A stretch of 56,911 bases of DNA, from positions 1,106 through 58,016 of the forward strand of contig VKHL01000102.1 in NCBI GenBank assembly GCA_015146655.1, in the 5' to 3' direction. The DNA comes from Ochromonas danica (taxonomy: Eukaryota > Sar > Chrysophyceae > Chromulinales > Chromulinaceae). Below, piece by piece: positions 1-11,500 of the stretch (positions are counted from its first letter, which is position 1; every line of letters begins with the position of its first letter). The notes beneath the pieces were generated by a model. The model made no database searches and was not told where the DNA came from. It worked only from the letters and a program-made list of their open reading frames with translations. Position numbers and translations under genes: made by a program.

Positions 1-643
1 AACACCTTCACCTACTTTATACTAACATCTACACTAACCTATAACCTATACACCATCATCACAACCTAACTATGACATATATATATAAATATACACATTC
101 ATATTAACAGATGTTTATTAACATGTTCATCTACCTTCTACCTACACTACCACTAACTTATAACTTGTTGCACGTCGTTATTGTGACATACTATACAGTA
201 CAAGACTACTACCATGTGAGGCGAAAGAACGAATAGCCACACTTACCTCATCCGTCTTGTTCACATCCACCCTTGGATCAAGTAATAACATTCTAACAAC
301 CTCAACATGACCATTGTTGCATGCAGCAAGCAAGGGCGTCGATCCATACTAGTCAAACACAGTCACATACAGTATATTAGCTACCACTATAATAATCACA
401 TTGTAATCATTCCATATCTGCTCATACTAACATATTCAATCACTAACACCTTCGCCTACTTTATACTAACATCTACACTAACCTATAACATATACACCAT
501 CATCACAACCTAACTATTATATTGTAGATCTACTCATATTATCAGATGCATATTTACATATTCATCTGATTTCTACCTACACTACCACTAACTTATAACA
601 TGTTGAATATCATTATTTGGACATACTATACATGTAAGCTCAC
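1..643 (-). repeat. Tandem duplicated intron sequence around ankyrin exons
   Basis: About 200 bp of intron recur. The stretch from base 1 (aacaccttcacctacttta...) to about 230 matches the stretch from 445 to about 635, offset about 444 bp, with scattered substitutions and indels. The copies sit at the same place relative to the ankyrin exons (247-348 and 644-745), so an exon-plus-intron unit was probably duplicated in tandem. The exons have diverged more than the intron copies, or came from an earlier round of duplication. Confidence 0.75.
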
Positions 644-829
644 CTTACTGTCCTTAGCATTGATATCTATTGCTGGATGAAGTAACAACAGCCTGGCCAT
701 TTCCACATTACCCTTCACAGCTGACACATGCAGGGCTGTCATACCCTACAGACCATTATTAGACATTCACCACATCATACCATCCCTATTAAAATGCACA
801 GCAATATAGTTGAGGTATCCACAGACATC

Positions 830-906
<77 letters not shown>

Positions 907-1486
907 AAACAACAACGATAGCAAATATCATCCTAGCCAACAGGCTTAGTTAGCTAGAGCACACTGTTCTCCATGACATCACCTTCTACACAGTATATTG
1001 ACCAGTAGGCTATAATCAATACTTTACCTTGATTTCTTTATCATTCACAGTCATTGTGAAGCGATGGTGGATAAGTGATGCAGGAATTCTGTGAATCGCA
1101 TTGTAAGTCTCCAGTGTTTTCAATGCTGTCACATCTCCTGACTCAATCATTAGCTGAAAATTAGTGGAGCAATCCAGAATTAGAATCGCGATTTGGCCGT
1201 CTTGTAGTTGAGCAGATAATTTGTCATTCAGAGCCTGAGCTTCTTCGGCCTTTCTCTCTGCCTCAACTCGTGCTGCTTTTTCTCTTATGAGTTTATTATT
1301 TAAGTCAGCGATCACCGCCTGAGTTGATTCCTGTTCACGTGGGCGCTTTCTCTCTACCTCAACTAGTCTTCCTTCTTCTTCATTGAGAGGGATATATCTC
1401 TCATCCTGTACTCTTCTCACTTCTTCAGTCTTTCTCTTTTCTTCCTCTGTATCTTGCTTCTCTAAACTCGACTGCATCTTTTCCAT
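1..1486 (-). CDS. Coiled-coil ankyrin-repeat protein, 5' part (runs off left edge)
   Basis: Three minus-strand exons are visible: 1028-1486, 644-745 and 247-348. The first encodes a charged Glu/Arg/Lys-rich coiled coil followed by a segment resembling the start of an ankyrin array (SGDVTALKTLE). It ends AAG|GTAAAG in phase 0. The next two exons are each exactly 102 nt, phase 0 on both sides, and each encodes one 34-residue ankyrin repeat: GMTALHVSAVKGNVEMA... and YGSTPLLAACNNGHVEVV.... The last donor (GAG|GTAAGT) shows the gene continues left of base 1. I chose ATG 1486 (MEKMQSSLEKQ); the frame stays open to about 1669, but without an ATG-led stretch that looks coding. Ankyrin arrays mediate protein binding; the partner is unknown. 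The gene is head to head with the transporter at 1701 and resembles the ankyrin gene at the right end in exon design. Confidence 0.8.
829..916. repeat. (AAC)n microsatellite in an ankyrin-gene intron
   Basis: About 29 copies of AAC, nearly perfect, lie within the 282-nt intron (746-1027) between the coiled-coil exon and the first ankyrin exon. They produce a spurious poly-Asn reading frame on the plus strand that should not be annotated. Confidence 0.95.
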
Positions 1487-1526
1487 CACCTTCAGCAAAT
1501 AGATAACGTTATGGGGCAGGCAGCGC

Positions 1527-1554
1527 AATTGAATTGAATTGAATTGAATTGAAT
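1527..1554. repeat. (AATTG)5 pentamer repeat near divergent promoter
   Basis: Five copies of a five-base unit lie between ATG 1486 of the ankyrin gene and the transporter start at 1701, in the presumed bidirectional promoter or 5' leader. Confidence 0.9.
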
Positions 1555-1700
1555 GACTTCTTGCTGCTGAGAGATCGCGGCAGTGGCAAGAGAGAGGATT
1601 GGAGGAATGTGATTTATAACTCGGAATTTGAAACTTCAGCAAGTTGTCAAAACTCAACGCAGTCTGCACAACTTGATAACAACAAGACCAGAACAGAAAG

Positions 1701-2600
1701 ATGTTAGGTCAGTATGAGAAGCTCGCTCTCACTGGAGCCACCTTAGGTTTGGTTCATGTGCTTGCTGGACCTGATCATCTCTCTGCTCTTGCAGCTCTTT
1801 CGGTGGGAACCTCCTACAAAGCATTTCTCTTGGGTTTACGATGGGGTTTGGGACATTCTGCTGGTTTACTAATAGTCGCTGTAGCCTTTATTATTTTGAA
1901 AGGTGACATTGATTTGAGGCGATTAGGTCGTTATTGTGATTCCCTAGTGGGTTTGTTTATGATTCTGTTGGGTTGTTATGGTGCAGTCACAGCATTGCGA
2001 CTACATCGACAAAAGCTGCAGAAACGTGAGACATCTAGTCAATGGGATGAGGAAGAAGCTAGTCTAATTGATCGCAGCACTACCTTGCCATTTTCATCCT
2101 CTTCTTCATCAAAGAAACATCTCATCGACGAGACTCGAAGAGGTGGTCACCACAACAGATCATCATCATTGCCAGCGTCCTCTTCTTCTTCTTCTTCTTC
2201 CTCCTCCTCGCACGTCTTCACTACAGATCATATTATGGAGGAATGTCCTTGTGCAGCTTGGATGGATATCAATGATAGTCAAACACAACGATGGCTCTCA
2301 TTGGCGATAGGGATTCTGCATGGTATCGCAGGACCTGGGGGTATCTTGGGTGTGCTGCCTGCCGTGGAGATGCAGAATATCCGTCTATCGACAACCTATC
2401 TGGGATCCTTTATTCTTAGCTCTACCCTTTCCATGGGTTTGTTTGCAGCAATCTATGGAGAAGCGACAAGGCGGTTGAGTGCCGCAGCAGCTGAGGTTGA
2501 CCTCTGTCTGCGAGTAGGTTCAGCTGCTTTGTCAGTATTGGTTGGAGCCGTTTGGTTTGTTTTGTCCGTCTTAGGCAAACTGGAAGACCTATTTCATTAA
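1701..2600 (+). CDS. Nickel/cobalt transporter-like membrane protein (NicO/UreH-like)
   Basis: A 299-residue single-exon protein. The N-terminal half has a histidine/aspartate motif, HVLAGPDH (residues 19-26), then RWGLGHSAG around residues 46-54. The C-terminal half has a partner glycine-rich segment, HGIAGPGG (206-213). This His-x(4-5)-Asp-His signature in a first membrane helix is known from the nickel/cobalt transporter and UreH-like families, where it binds the metal. About six hydrophobic helices are visible: three before and three after a hydrophilic Ser-rich loop (about 104-190, with an 11-serine run) that is probably cytoplasmic. Metal choice cannot be read from sequence. ATG 1701 begins MLGQYEKLAL shortly before the first helix. 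The gene is divergent from the ankyrin gene at 1486, so the short gap probably carries both promoters. Confidence 0.78.
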   Translation: MLGQYEKLALTGATLGLVHVLAGPDHLSALAALSVGTSYKAFLLGLRWGLGHSAGLLIVAVAFIILKGDIDLRRLGRYCDSLVGLFMILLGCYGAVTALRLHRQKLQKRETSSQWDEEEASLIDRSTTLPFSSSSSSKKHLIDETRRGGHHNRSSSLPASSSSSSSSSSSHVFTTDHIMEECPCAAWMDINDSQTQRWLSLAIGILHGIAGPGGILGVLPAVEMQNIRLSTTYLGSFILSSTLSMGLFAAIYGEATRRLSAAAAEVDLCLRVGSAALSVLVGAVWFVLSVLGKLEDLFH

Positions 2601-3311
2601 ATCCTATAGTGAACATGGAAGCATATATGGACAACATAATCACAACGTTTGATTGTGGAGTGAGAAGAGTGTAGCCTACCAGGAAATTGATGACGAAATT
2701 GACAAGCAACCGAAAGCAGTTCAATCTTTTCGTTGTAGTACGTATTGTTTTCTCTTTTGATGTTTGTAGCAATCCTCTGACGTGTTACTGTAGCATTTGG
2801 TCGTTATATAGCCTGTGACTTTCATTCTGAATATGTCAAATCCTTGTAAATAAGTAACTGGGACAGGAAGTAGCGTAGGTCTTTCATGACTAATAGATTG
2901 CAGCAATAAATTCTAACCAAAATAAGATGATGATTTTCCAAGGCAAGCAAACTGAAGGTCAGGGATACTAATACTAATGTGCTTGAATTTCCATTGGATA
3001 AATACTACCTCCGATTGGAAATAGATCATACCTATTCTGTATAGTAATTTGAGCTTTCTCCAATTCACTTTCAAGAGTGGCTTATATGACAAAAGTTACT
3101 ATTGCGTCTTGCAAGACAATAGATCAAATAGACGCACGAGTGATTACTCATTTGAAAACGGCTAGAAGAGATTCCACACGCTACTAAAAGTTTGGAGAAA
3201 ACAATCAAGCGAGTGAACTTAATTTGCCAGGGTTATCTATTTTACACAGCATCCTGTAACAGACTTTATACAAGACTCCGCCACTGCCACTCATTTGGCA
3301 TCTACTGCTGG
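2601..3311. other. Intergenic, nothing recognised
   Basis: This 711-bp stretch lies between two genes ending toward each other (transporter on plus, unknown gene on minus). It is AT-rich. The open frames are short and lack coding character. I see no RNA gene or repeat. Confidence 0.6.
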
Positions 3312-3890
3312 TTAAGAATATTGTTGACGACCTTCATGAATCATTGTCCGTTCATGCAATGAAGCTTTCTTCAATAACCACAAGAGAGAGATCTTAACAG
3401 AATGTAATGCTTGAATGCGCTGTTGAATAATTCGACTGTTATAATCACAGATGTCAAGATCTTTCCGTGTTTGCTCTAAGGCAGCTCGTCGTTGTTGATC
3501 AGTGAGATCCAGACGTGCAGAACCTGTAGAGGAACTAGTAGAAGAGGAAGAAGACCCAGATGGTCCTCCATTTGTTCGGAAAGAAGGTAGTGGTCCTTGT
3601 GGATTAGAGAAGGATGCACTACGCTTTTTCTTACCATCTTTCTGATTGGAAGATATTGATAGAGGGGTAGGAGGAGGAGGAGGAGGAGGAAGAAGGGCCT
3701 TGGCACTTCCTTTGACACCAGAGACAGGATCTATTTTCAATTTAGCAGCCTGTTGTGAAGCTAGAAACTTCCTTTTCTTATAGCTGGCGATGGATTCCAC
3801 TTTCCATTGCTCTGGTTGATGGATTAGTACTCGGAATTTCAAAGTTCTTGACTTTGGTGGATCAAAAACATTTCCAATTTCGTGTTGCAT
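3312..3890 (-). CDS. Unknown Ser/Pro-rich protein
   Basis: I do not recognise this gene. From ATG 3890 the frame encodes about 192 residues starting MQHEIGNVFDPPKSRTLKF. Next come a conserved-looking basic segment (WKVESIASYKKRKF), a Pro8 run, a Ser-rich linker, and a charged helical C-terminus (DQQRRAALEQTRKDLDIC). The frame extends upstream to about 3990 without an ATG. A short ATG-led piece, MSGQARVKGK (near 4042), ends at a GTGAGT donor-like site, so a tiny first exon is possible, but I could not find a phase-matching acceptor. The N-terminus is therefore uncertain. The low-complexity middle with conserved-looking ends resembles a nuclear scaffold or regulator, but no function is assigned. 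Confidence 0.5.
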   Translation of the reverse strand: MQHEIGNVFDPPKSRTLKFRVLIHQPEQWKVESIASYKKRKFLASQQAAKLKIDPVSGVKGSAKALLPPPPPPPTPLSISSNQKDGKKKRSASFSNPQGPLPSFRTNGGPSGSSSSSTSSSTGSARLDLTDQQRRAALEQTRKDLDICDYNSRIIQQRIQALHSVKISLLWLLKKASLHERTMIHEGRQQYS

Positions 3891-4370
3891 TACTGGAATT
3901 AGAGTATTCTTCTCTTTTTCTTTTCCCGTGACAAGTGGATGAAGCAAGTCCGGAAGTCGTTTTGTGATGATGGTGGAGTGTGGATGGATTCCATGATGTT
4001 ATCCATGGAACTCACTTCCCCTTGACTCGAGCTTGTCCTGACATGGACTTAGCAGATTGATAGTAACGTTAATGTCATGAGCAGCTTGTCATTTTTATTC
4101 CTTACCTGATGATTATTCTATTCAAGTAATCTGTGATGCAAGATATTTATTGTATTCATGCTGTCAAATTTTACCAACAATTCGTAAACTAACTCCTAGT
4201 CGGCCATACAGAGTTTAGTCCAACATTATAGAATGGTCCAATACTGGATCAACTATCTTAGGGTCTGCTTCACTCTATATCTCTATTTCCTCGCAGTCAC
4301 CTCTGTCATGACAATGTATGCTGTGCGAGGCAAATGTCCACTCTGTGAGTCAGCCATGTCTGCTAGTATG

Positions 4371-5300
4371 CTAGCACTCATACAAAGCTATTTGAAAGCC
4401 TTTAAAGCTCAAGTAGATGATGATTTTACGGACAGGATGATGACCAATCAATGCGACCCTTTTTAGCGAAGCCCACGATGGAGGCGGTTGAGAAAGGTTA
4501 CTCAGTTGATCTGCAACATTTCTGACACTATCCGTCAATAATAGAGGCTCTCTGTCATTCATTGCATTCAGAGATATCTCATGCAGTAATACAAGCTTCT
4601 AGGATGTTGCCCACCAGTAATTGTTGCAAGCCAAGACACAGCTCTATCCCTCGAGATCTCACGAAATTTATCATCGGCAAATAAGAGCTTTTCTGTAGCT
4701 TGATTTAGTAATGCCCTCGAATCCTCTAGTGTAAATAAAGGCAAAACTAGTAGTGGCTTCAATGTTCGACCTGACGCGGTAGTTTCTCTGAGCATCATAT
4801 CGATTTCTAAGCTTGAAAATATAACCAAGTGGCGCACTTCTTGGCGATCGCCGTCCGCCAATCTGCACAATTCGGACCTGAAATAGTCAGGAACATCATC
4901 GCCCAATCTCTTTGTCTTGCTAATTTCGTCCACTAATAACAATACTATGGTTTCATTCTCCATGGGACGAAGATACGGTTCATCACATCGTCGATTGAAG
5001 AATAGCACCCGTTTTGAACTGAATTTCCTCGCATCTTCGTCCCATGGAGAATGAAACCATAGTGACGAAATCACATCGTCGATTGAAGAATAGCACCCGT
5101 TTTCGACTCGCGATACTATGTTTTCAATAAATTGTCACCATGACATTGCTTTCTGGTCTACGTAGTTCAAATAAAACATACGCATGAATGGGACAAAGCC
5201 GTGCGCGAATTTATGCAGCTTTTCTTGCCACAAAGGCTTGATATCTTCCATAGAATTACGATTAAAGTCCAAGCCAATGAAGTGTGTGTTGTCTTTGGGC
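4371..5300 (-). pseudogene. Relic of a P-loop ATPase (CRN/RHS-like)
   Basis: Minus-strand frames in this stretch show pieces of a large ATPase. A hydrophobic Walker-B-like strand with acidic end (VLLLVDEISK, near 4915-4945) is followed by a strand typical of sensor regions (HLVIFSSLEID) and a late motif, TGGQHPRSLYY, of the kind found in STAND-like and Crinkler/RHS ATPase domains. No complete gene surrounds them. The copy is broken in at least one or two places and contains a duplicated, inverted segment, so I treat it as a fossil. Family assignment is tentative. Confidence 0.5.
4944..5103. repeat. Interleaved 31-bp inverted and 34-bp direct repeats
   Basis: Bases 4944-4974 and 5033-5063 are perfect reverse complements (31 bp). 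Bases 4982-5015 and 5070-5103 are perfect direct repeats (34 bp, offset 88). The order is inverted arm, direct copy 1, inverted arm, direct copy 2. This is the footprint expected from template switching or a fold-back repair event within the ATPase relic. Confidence 0.95.
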
Positions 5301-5488
5301 GTGATATTTGAAACTACAACCTTTAAATCAACCTAAATTTATTGCCAGAGCTTTGTATGAAAACACTTATTCACACAACAACACTTTAAACCAAATCAGT
5401 TTAACTTATTATATACACAAGAATAACAATCAACAGTCAACAATCCACATCCTCACCACTAAATCAATCACACATGCCCGTTACACAA

Positions 5489-8186
5489 TCAGGGAAATTT
5501 AACAGAGTTGAAGGAGGAGTACAAGTGATCGTTGCGATACCCACAATCTCCAGTATCTCCAGACTGGCCTTGTCGAGCACCATCCGAGCTTGTCCAAGTA
5601 GGAAAGCATTGGCATTGGCCTGTCTGGTAATTGCACAACCCACGATTATTGCAAATATCAGTCTCGGTGGTTCCACGAACGGATTGCAACCCCAGTACAC
5701 TTGCGCCATCCTGGAAGATATTAACAGTCCCCGATCCTAGTTCTCCATTGCTATTGATAGAGTCTTGCAAAAGGGAATTGTCAACTTGAACTGCGGGAAG
5801 ATCGCCATGCGTGTGAGTAAAGAGCAGAATAGCCACTTGGCTGCCAGCACTGTGGCATAATGTGGAATTCTGAATAATGGCAGAGTTGTTGTAGACTAGC
5901 TCGGTGAGGTTACGATCACCTCCCACAAACTGAGCCCAATTAGGCATCCCAGCAGGAGGTGTCAACACAGGCTTTACATAGTTTAGCACTCCCTTTGGTG
6001 GCTTTCCATCATAGATGAAATAGACAGAGAGATTCGTAATACTGGGTAACGCAGAGAGAGCAGCTTGTAGCTGTGGAGCTGTGATATTATAAGGAAGTAC
6101 CACAGTAGTATCTTGACGGAAGCTGAATGTTAAATTGCCACCCGTTGCAATACACTGGATCAACTGCACTTCACTGTGGTCATCATAAGTGCCTGGGTCA
6201 TCTCCAATCGGACAGAGACGAAGGGAACAATCATAGCCGCTATAGCCTTCATCACACAAACAGCCATGAATTCGATCAGCATCCCATGTATTGATATTAT
6301 TAGCTTCTGTGCCATAAGTGAAGTCCGTCGCGTCTCCATTGAAAGTGCTCCACAGCGCTAACTCAGCCATTGTCATGCAACGACCATGACCACTGCAGAA
6401 GTTGTTGTTATTCGTGTAGATATTGTTGACATCTGTTTGAATATTATTTCCAGAGGGACATTTCATGTATTCGCATGCTTCTCCATAGAACCCTTCACGA
6501 CATCGACACTGCCCGGTGGTACCATCACAAAGTCCCATATCTGCACAAACAGTATATTGCAAATGACTTTCTTCATCTGCGGTGGGATAACTGAACCAAC
6601 TACGACCCAAGGGACAAGACATCTGCGAACAATCGCCAGAAGTGTAAGGGAATTGACAATAACAACGAAAGGTCTGAGGATCGCAAACTCCATGCCCAGA
6701 GCACGCCAAGAGACCGGGACAAGTGGAAACATTGGTTTCCGTCGATGACACCACATATCTACAAAACCAGTCAAAACGCAAGGGAAAAGGATGATGAATA
6801 GTGCATGAAACTCACGGAAAAATACTTACCCGCAATCTCCTCTCGATCCAACATTGCCATATCCATCAGAGCTGCCATATACATCACCATTGGTGTCGTA
6901 GCATTGACATATACTACAAAAGCATACATAAGAGTGAGTGAAAAAGCATACATAACAAGAAAACAGGAAAGATAATCACCCCGAGTTTCGATCACAAGCA
7001 CCGCGATTGCTGCACAAATCATCTTCTTTCGTTCCTTTCTGAGAGCGAACAACATGTCCTGCAATATCGGTCCATCGAGTAGCACCATCAGCATTAACAT
7101 CAATGTATCCTCCAGCAGCAGCCATTGTACGATCAGGTTGACCCACTAAGGGGGACAGCGACCCAAAGAGTTGAGTGAACTCAATGATAATAATGTTGGA
7201 TCGAATTTGACAAGCTGTTCCGTAGGGCATCGAGAACGTCACTTTGACATCTCCTAGCATGGGAATCTTCAGCAAGGCTGTTCTCACAGCGTCTGCATTA
7301 GCGGAGTGCGATATCCACAAACTGGGCATACCCCTGGAATCACACAACATTACAACAGTCCATGAATCAACAGATGAACGACATGTAAAATCATCTTAAT
7401 TCCCTTACTCAAAGAAGAGTGTGAATCCTCCAGTGTTAGAGGTACACTTCACTAATTGGATCTCATTCAACTGCCCTGGTGTGAGTGGGTCATCCCCGGA
7501 AGGACATCTCTGCTGAGAACAATCATATCCAAAGGTGGGATAGTCACATACACAACCTTGGATCTTGTTAGCATCCCATATATCATCATAAGTATACTTC
7601 TGTGAGTCAAAACTCCTACCAAATGACCATCAATACAAAACAATGAGCAACTCAGTCAAATACAAGCATCCAACACACTGTTAAGGACTAACCTGCGCTT
7701 TGCAGCAAGATCATGCATAGACAAACAAATACCTTTGTTATTGCATCGACTTGCACATGCTAAGCGTTCACATGCAGATCCAGTAAATCCAGACTGACAT
7801 TGACAAGTCCCTGCTCCGCATACCAACAACAACAACCATAAGGAGGAATTAGTATCCCCCTTGTGCCTGCTTATGAAAGGGATAGATATACGGCTATTAC
7901 CTGTTGTACGATCACACAGTCCACGATTGGAACATTCAGCACTATTGTGTGCGACATCTGTTGCCGTGGCTTGATCTGCCCAGGCAAGACCAAAGGGACA
8001 GATACGTTCTGAACAATCTCCACCTTGATAGCCTTGTGCACAAGTACATCTTGAATAGAGATCACATTCACCATTTCCATTACAATTATTAGGACAACTT
8101 CCCCATGTCCCATGAAGGAGTAGGAAGAAGATTATGCCCACAAAAGAGAGCATTATCCTCTTCTTCATTATTATTATTATTTTCAT
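5489..8186 (-). CDS. Secreted multi-EGF-domain protein
   Basis: Six exons (minus): 7901-8186, 7693-7810, 7409-7615, 6980-7333, 6830-6913, 5489-6758. They sum to 773 codons and every junction is GT-AG and in frame. The N-terminus (MKIIIIMKKRIML then a hydrophobic run to HGTWG) is a signal peptide; ATG 8168 is an alternative start. The mature protein is Cys-rich, with repeated EGF-like units such as CSNRGLCDRTTGTCQC and CSGHGVCDPQTFRCYC. The series CxxxxGxCxxxxxxCxCxxGxxGxxC occurs many times. Two similar halves each run EGF units, then a CPxGDDP-linked beta-type segment, then a further Cys-rich unit ending GDCG. Such proteins are typical extracellular or cell-surface proteins of stramenopiles. 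No transmembrane or GPI tail is evident, so secretion is likely. Ligand unknown. Confidence 0.85.
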
Positions 8187-8573
8187 CACTATTAATTCGT
8201 TCTTTAAGATAGAGACAAGAAGATGAGATAGGTGTGGGGTTAGGTATGATGAGAATTTATATGCCAACATCGACCAGACCAGCAGATGGTCTTGCGCAAA
8301 GGAAACGCCTTCCCACGCAATCAACAACCGTACAACACCACTACTAGACTACAGTACTGTGCATATACTAAATACAAGTAGTAATAATGACAAACTGTAC
8401 ACTGCATTTAAACCCTCACTGAACCTATGGTTGAACCTTGCGATTGATCCCTAGCACAGCAGGACCCTTTTAACTCTTGTGTTATTGTAATCCAAAGTTT
8501 AGAAGGGAGAGGTATTTTACACTGTGTATTTTGTTAGACAATTACCAAATAATGAAGGAAACTACTTCAGTAC
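8187..8573. other. Intergenic between EZH2-like 3' end and EGF-gene promoter
   Basis: About 390 bp between tandem minus-strand genes. It holds the 3' end of the SET gene and the promoter of the EGF gene. I recognise no distinct element. Confidence 0.5.
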
Positions 8574-11500
8574 TCAAACTTTTTGCTTCTTGTTGACCAT
8601 AGAATCATCGTTTGACCGCTCAGAAGATTTTGCCCATTGTGGAGCAGCATGAGAAGAATAACCGTAGTCGAAGGTAAGCTCTTCTCCCACGGCAATCGCT
8701 CTTTTAGAAAACAGTGCAACTTTATGATCGCCATCATCTTGTATTATTCGTGGAACACAATTTGCTATTGGCTCTTCACTATGATTGATGAACTTGGCCT
8801 TGTTACCTTTGCGCTTGGCATCAATTGTCTCACACTTGTTCAAGTTGAAAATGAAGGAGGAGTTTTGTTTGTCGTAAACGATTCCACGGCGCTCAGCTTC
8901 TTCTTGAGAGATAACCTCTCCAACATATTGACAAACAAATTCACCCTTCTCAATAGCCTCTCCAGCAAAGACGCCCCATCCATGGATAGTTGACGGGCGA
9001 ACTAAAAGCTTTTTCTCCGGACGAATTGCGAATCCTTCATTGCGACACATTCGAAATGGTAGGCTTTTACCTTTGTCAGGCAGACTGGCCAAGTAGTCAG
9101 CGACACTGGGGCGAAGCATTGAAGGAATATAGGCACCGCATGGTCCACATAAATCAGGGTCACATGCACGACTGGCGGCAAAGCATGGACAAGCCTTGGT
9201 CAGACAAGCACCTCTTCTGCATCGACAACCAGGGAATCGATGGATACAATCCTTACTGCAACCACAATATTTCTCACAAAATGTTCCTCGAGCTATACAC
9301 TCACAGCCATTGGCAGCACTGCAAGGCCCTTCGTGATTACATGCCGTATATGGTAATGAGAAAGAATTCTTATTCTGCATACATACTTTCCTCGCTCCAT
9401 CCGTTTGCCGAGAGTTGGGACGCTTTGAAGTGTTGGTGTCATTTACATGGGTATCTCGAAGTGTCGCAGACGTCAACTCTGTATTCCGTAACGCCTTCAC
9501 AATTTCGTCTTTTGAACGAGTACCCAACATTGAAGCAATAAAACTCTCACGATTTAAATTGACTGCGCTTTTGGCATCGCCCAAGCCGTTAAAACCTGGT
9601 TGGTACGAGTCATAAATTTCATTCAGCTTTCGAATCAGCGTCTTTTCGATAGGGAAAAGGCAGTATTCATCATCCTCATCCTCATCCTCATCAACCAGAT
9701 CAATGACGTTCGAGGCATCAAGGTTGTTGACTTTTCCATAATTAGTCATTTCAATTAACAAATTGGGTCGATAGAGCATGTGGTCTATGGCCATTGTGGA
9801 TTTCATCACTTCCCGCAGATTCCCGGCCACAGTAACCACTGAATCTCCTTTGGCAGCTGAGGTTGAACATAACACTTGACTGGAAGATGAACTCTTGGTA
9901 TCTGTATTTTGCCTCTTGCAAGATTCATACTGTTGAAGAAAAGCAGAGGAAACAGATTTCTTGTCGATCGCTCCAACTACTTGTGCATGGTCGATTCCAT
10001 TACTTTGGTTTCCACCATTTCCATTTTCCTCAATAATTTCGCAGTCCGACACATTATCGGAAGCAACCTTGAGACAAATCTTCCCATCCTTCACAAAGAA
10101 ATCATCAACAAATTCTGCCAGATGCTTCAAATTACCATCTTTTGCAATACCGCCAAAACCAACTTTTTTGCGATCAACCCTTTCTTTCATTGATGAATTC
10201 TCAGATTGTGATTGTGGTAGCCGTTGACTACCCTGTTGTGATGCACGGCGATTTTGTCGAAGACTATCAAATGATAGTGTAAATCCTGCTAAGGGACAAG
10301 GAAAGGGTGGCGATGGATCAGACCGCTCCCGTGGGGCCGGATGATCAATACCGTGATGACAGAGATAAGAATAACATCTTCGGCAAAAGAAGTCCTTCAA
10401 TCCACTCGTAAGATCATGATAAGAGTCAGTATTAAGAATACCCAAACCGACCCCAAAACCGCGAGCTTGATTGGCTGGTTGATCTGGGTCAAATACAACT
10501 TCTTTTCCTCCAAGATTTACCAGACCAGCATCATCACTAACATCTGCCAAATCGATGACAGAAGTCTCCAACATTCTCCGCTCACCAACGCTCTTTTCAT
10601 CACTATAGCATCCATTATCATAACATTAAGATTATAAAACAGATCGAAAAGAACTGGGAAATACTTACAAATTCCTTCGATACCAAAATCCATCGCGCAG
10701 ACGATTATAGGCTTTAATTATTTCCGATACGGACAGATGGAGTACAGAAGATAACGCTGAGTATACTTCAAATCGAACTACATTTCGACCTCGTTTGTGT
10801 TTTTCAATCATATAGGCGACGGTATGCTCTTCCGCTTCTCCAAGTACTTCCAACTCCAGCTCTCCTGGTAGAACATCATAATGAGACACATCAAAGCCTT
10901 GGGCAGCCTCATCATCACCAAAGTAAGGAACAGCACGCAGAACAGCCTCGTCATCAGTGGTAATATTGTGGGTGATTGGTGCCCAGGTCGCAGACTGCGG
11001 AAGACGAGGTTGGACAGGTAAAACACACTTTCGAACTATAGATGCTTTTCTTGAATCAGCGAGCAACGGAGTATCACGACGACCTTGTTGTAACAGCACT
11101 TCCTTTATCATATCTACATTAGGAAACTTAATAACTTTTGCTACGCGATGTCTGCTGCGATGACCCTCAGTTTCCACAACCACATTCATGTCATCAACCA
11201 TTTCCGACGGCGCTTGTTGGGAGATAGATGCTGACGATGATGACAATGAGGAAGAAGAAGAAACAGTAGTAGCAGCAGAGGTGAACCTTGAGACAGTAGC
11301 CATATTGAGTGAGGTTGTAGTAGTTGGTAGCTGTATGGGAGGCAAAGCGAAGTTGGCAGTTTGTCTCTGTTTAAACACTTCAACAGACCGAAGATGATTC
11401 TCATGAGCTAATCTTGCAGCTCGTTTCGTCTATCCATTTGTTGAGTTAAAGTGAGGGATAATCTTGATAAAACAACAAAAACCTACCTCATCTTTTCGTA

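Noticed and set aside
728-949. Poly-Asn frame
   Set aside because: Translation of the (AAC)n intron repeat; overlaps a genuine ankyrin exon on the other strand.
4233-4466. 77-codon plus-strand frame
   Set aside because: No recognisable features; lies opposite the ATPase relic and has no supporting context.
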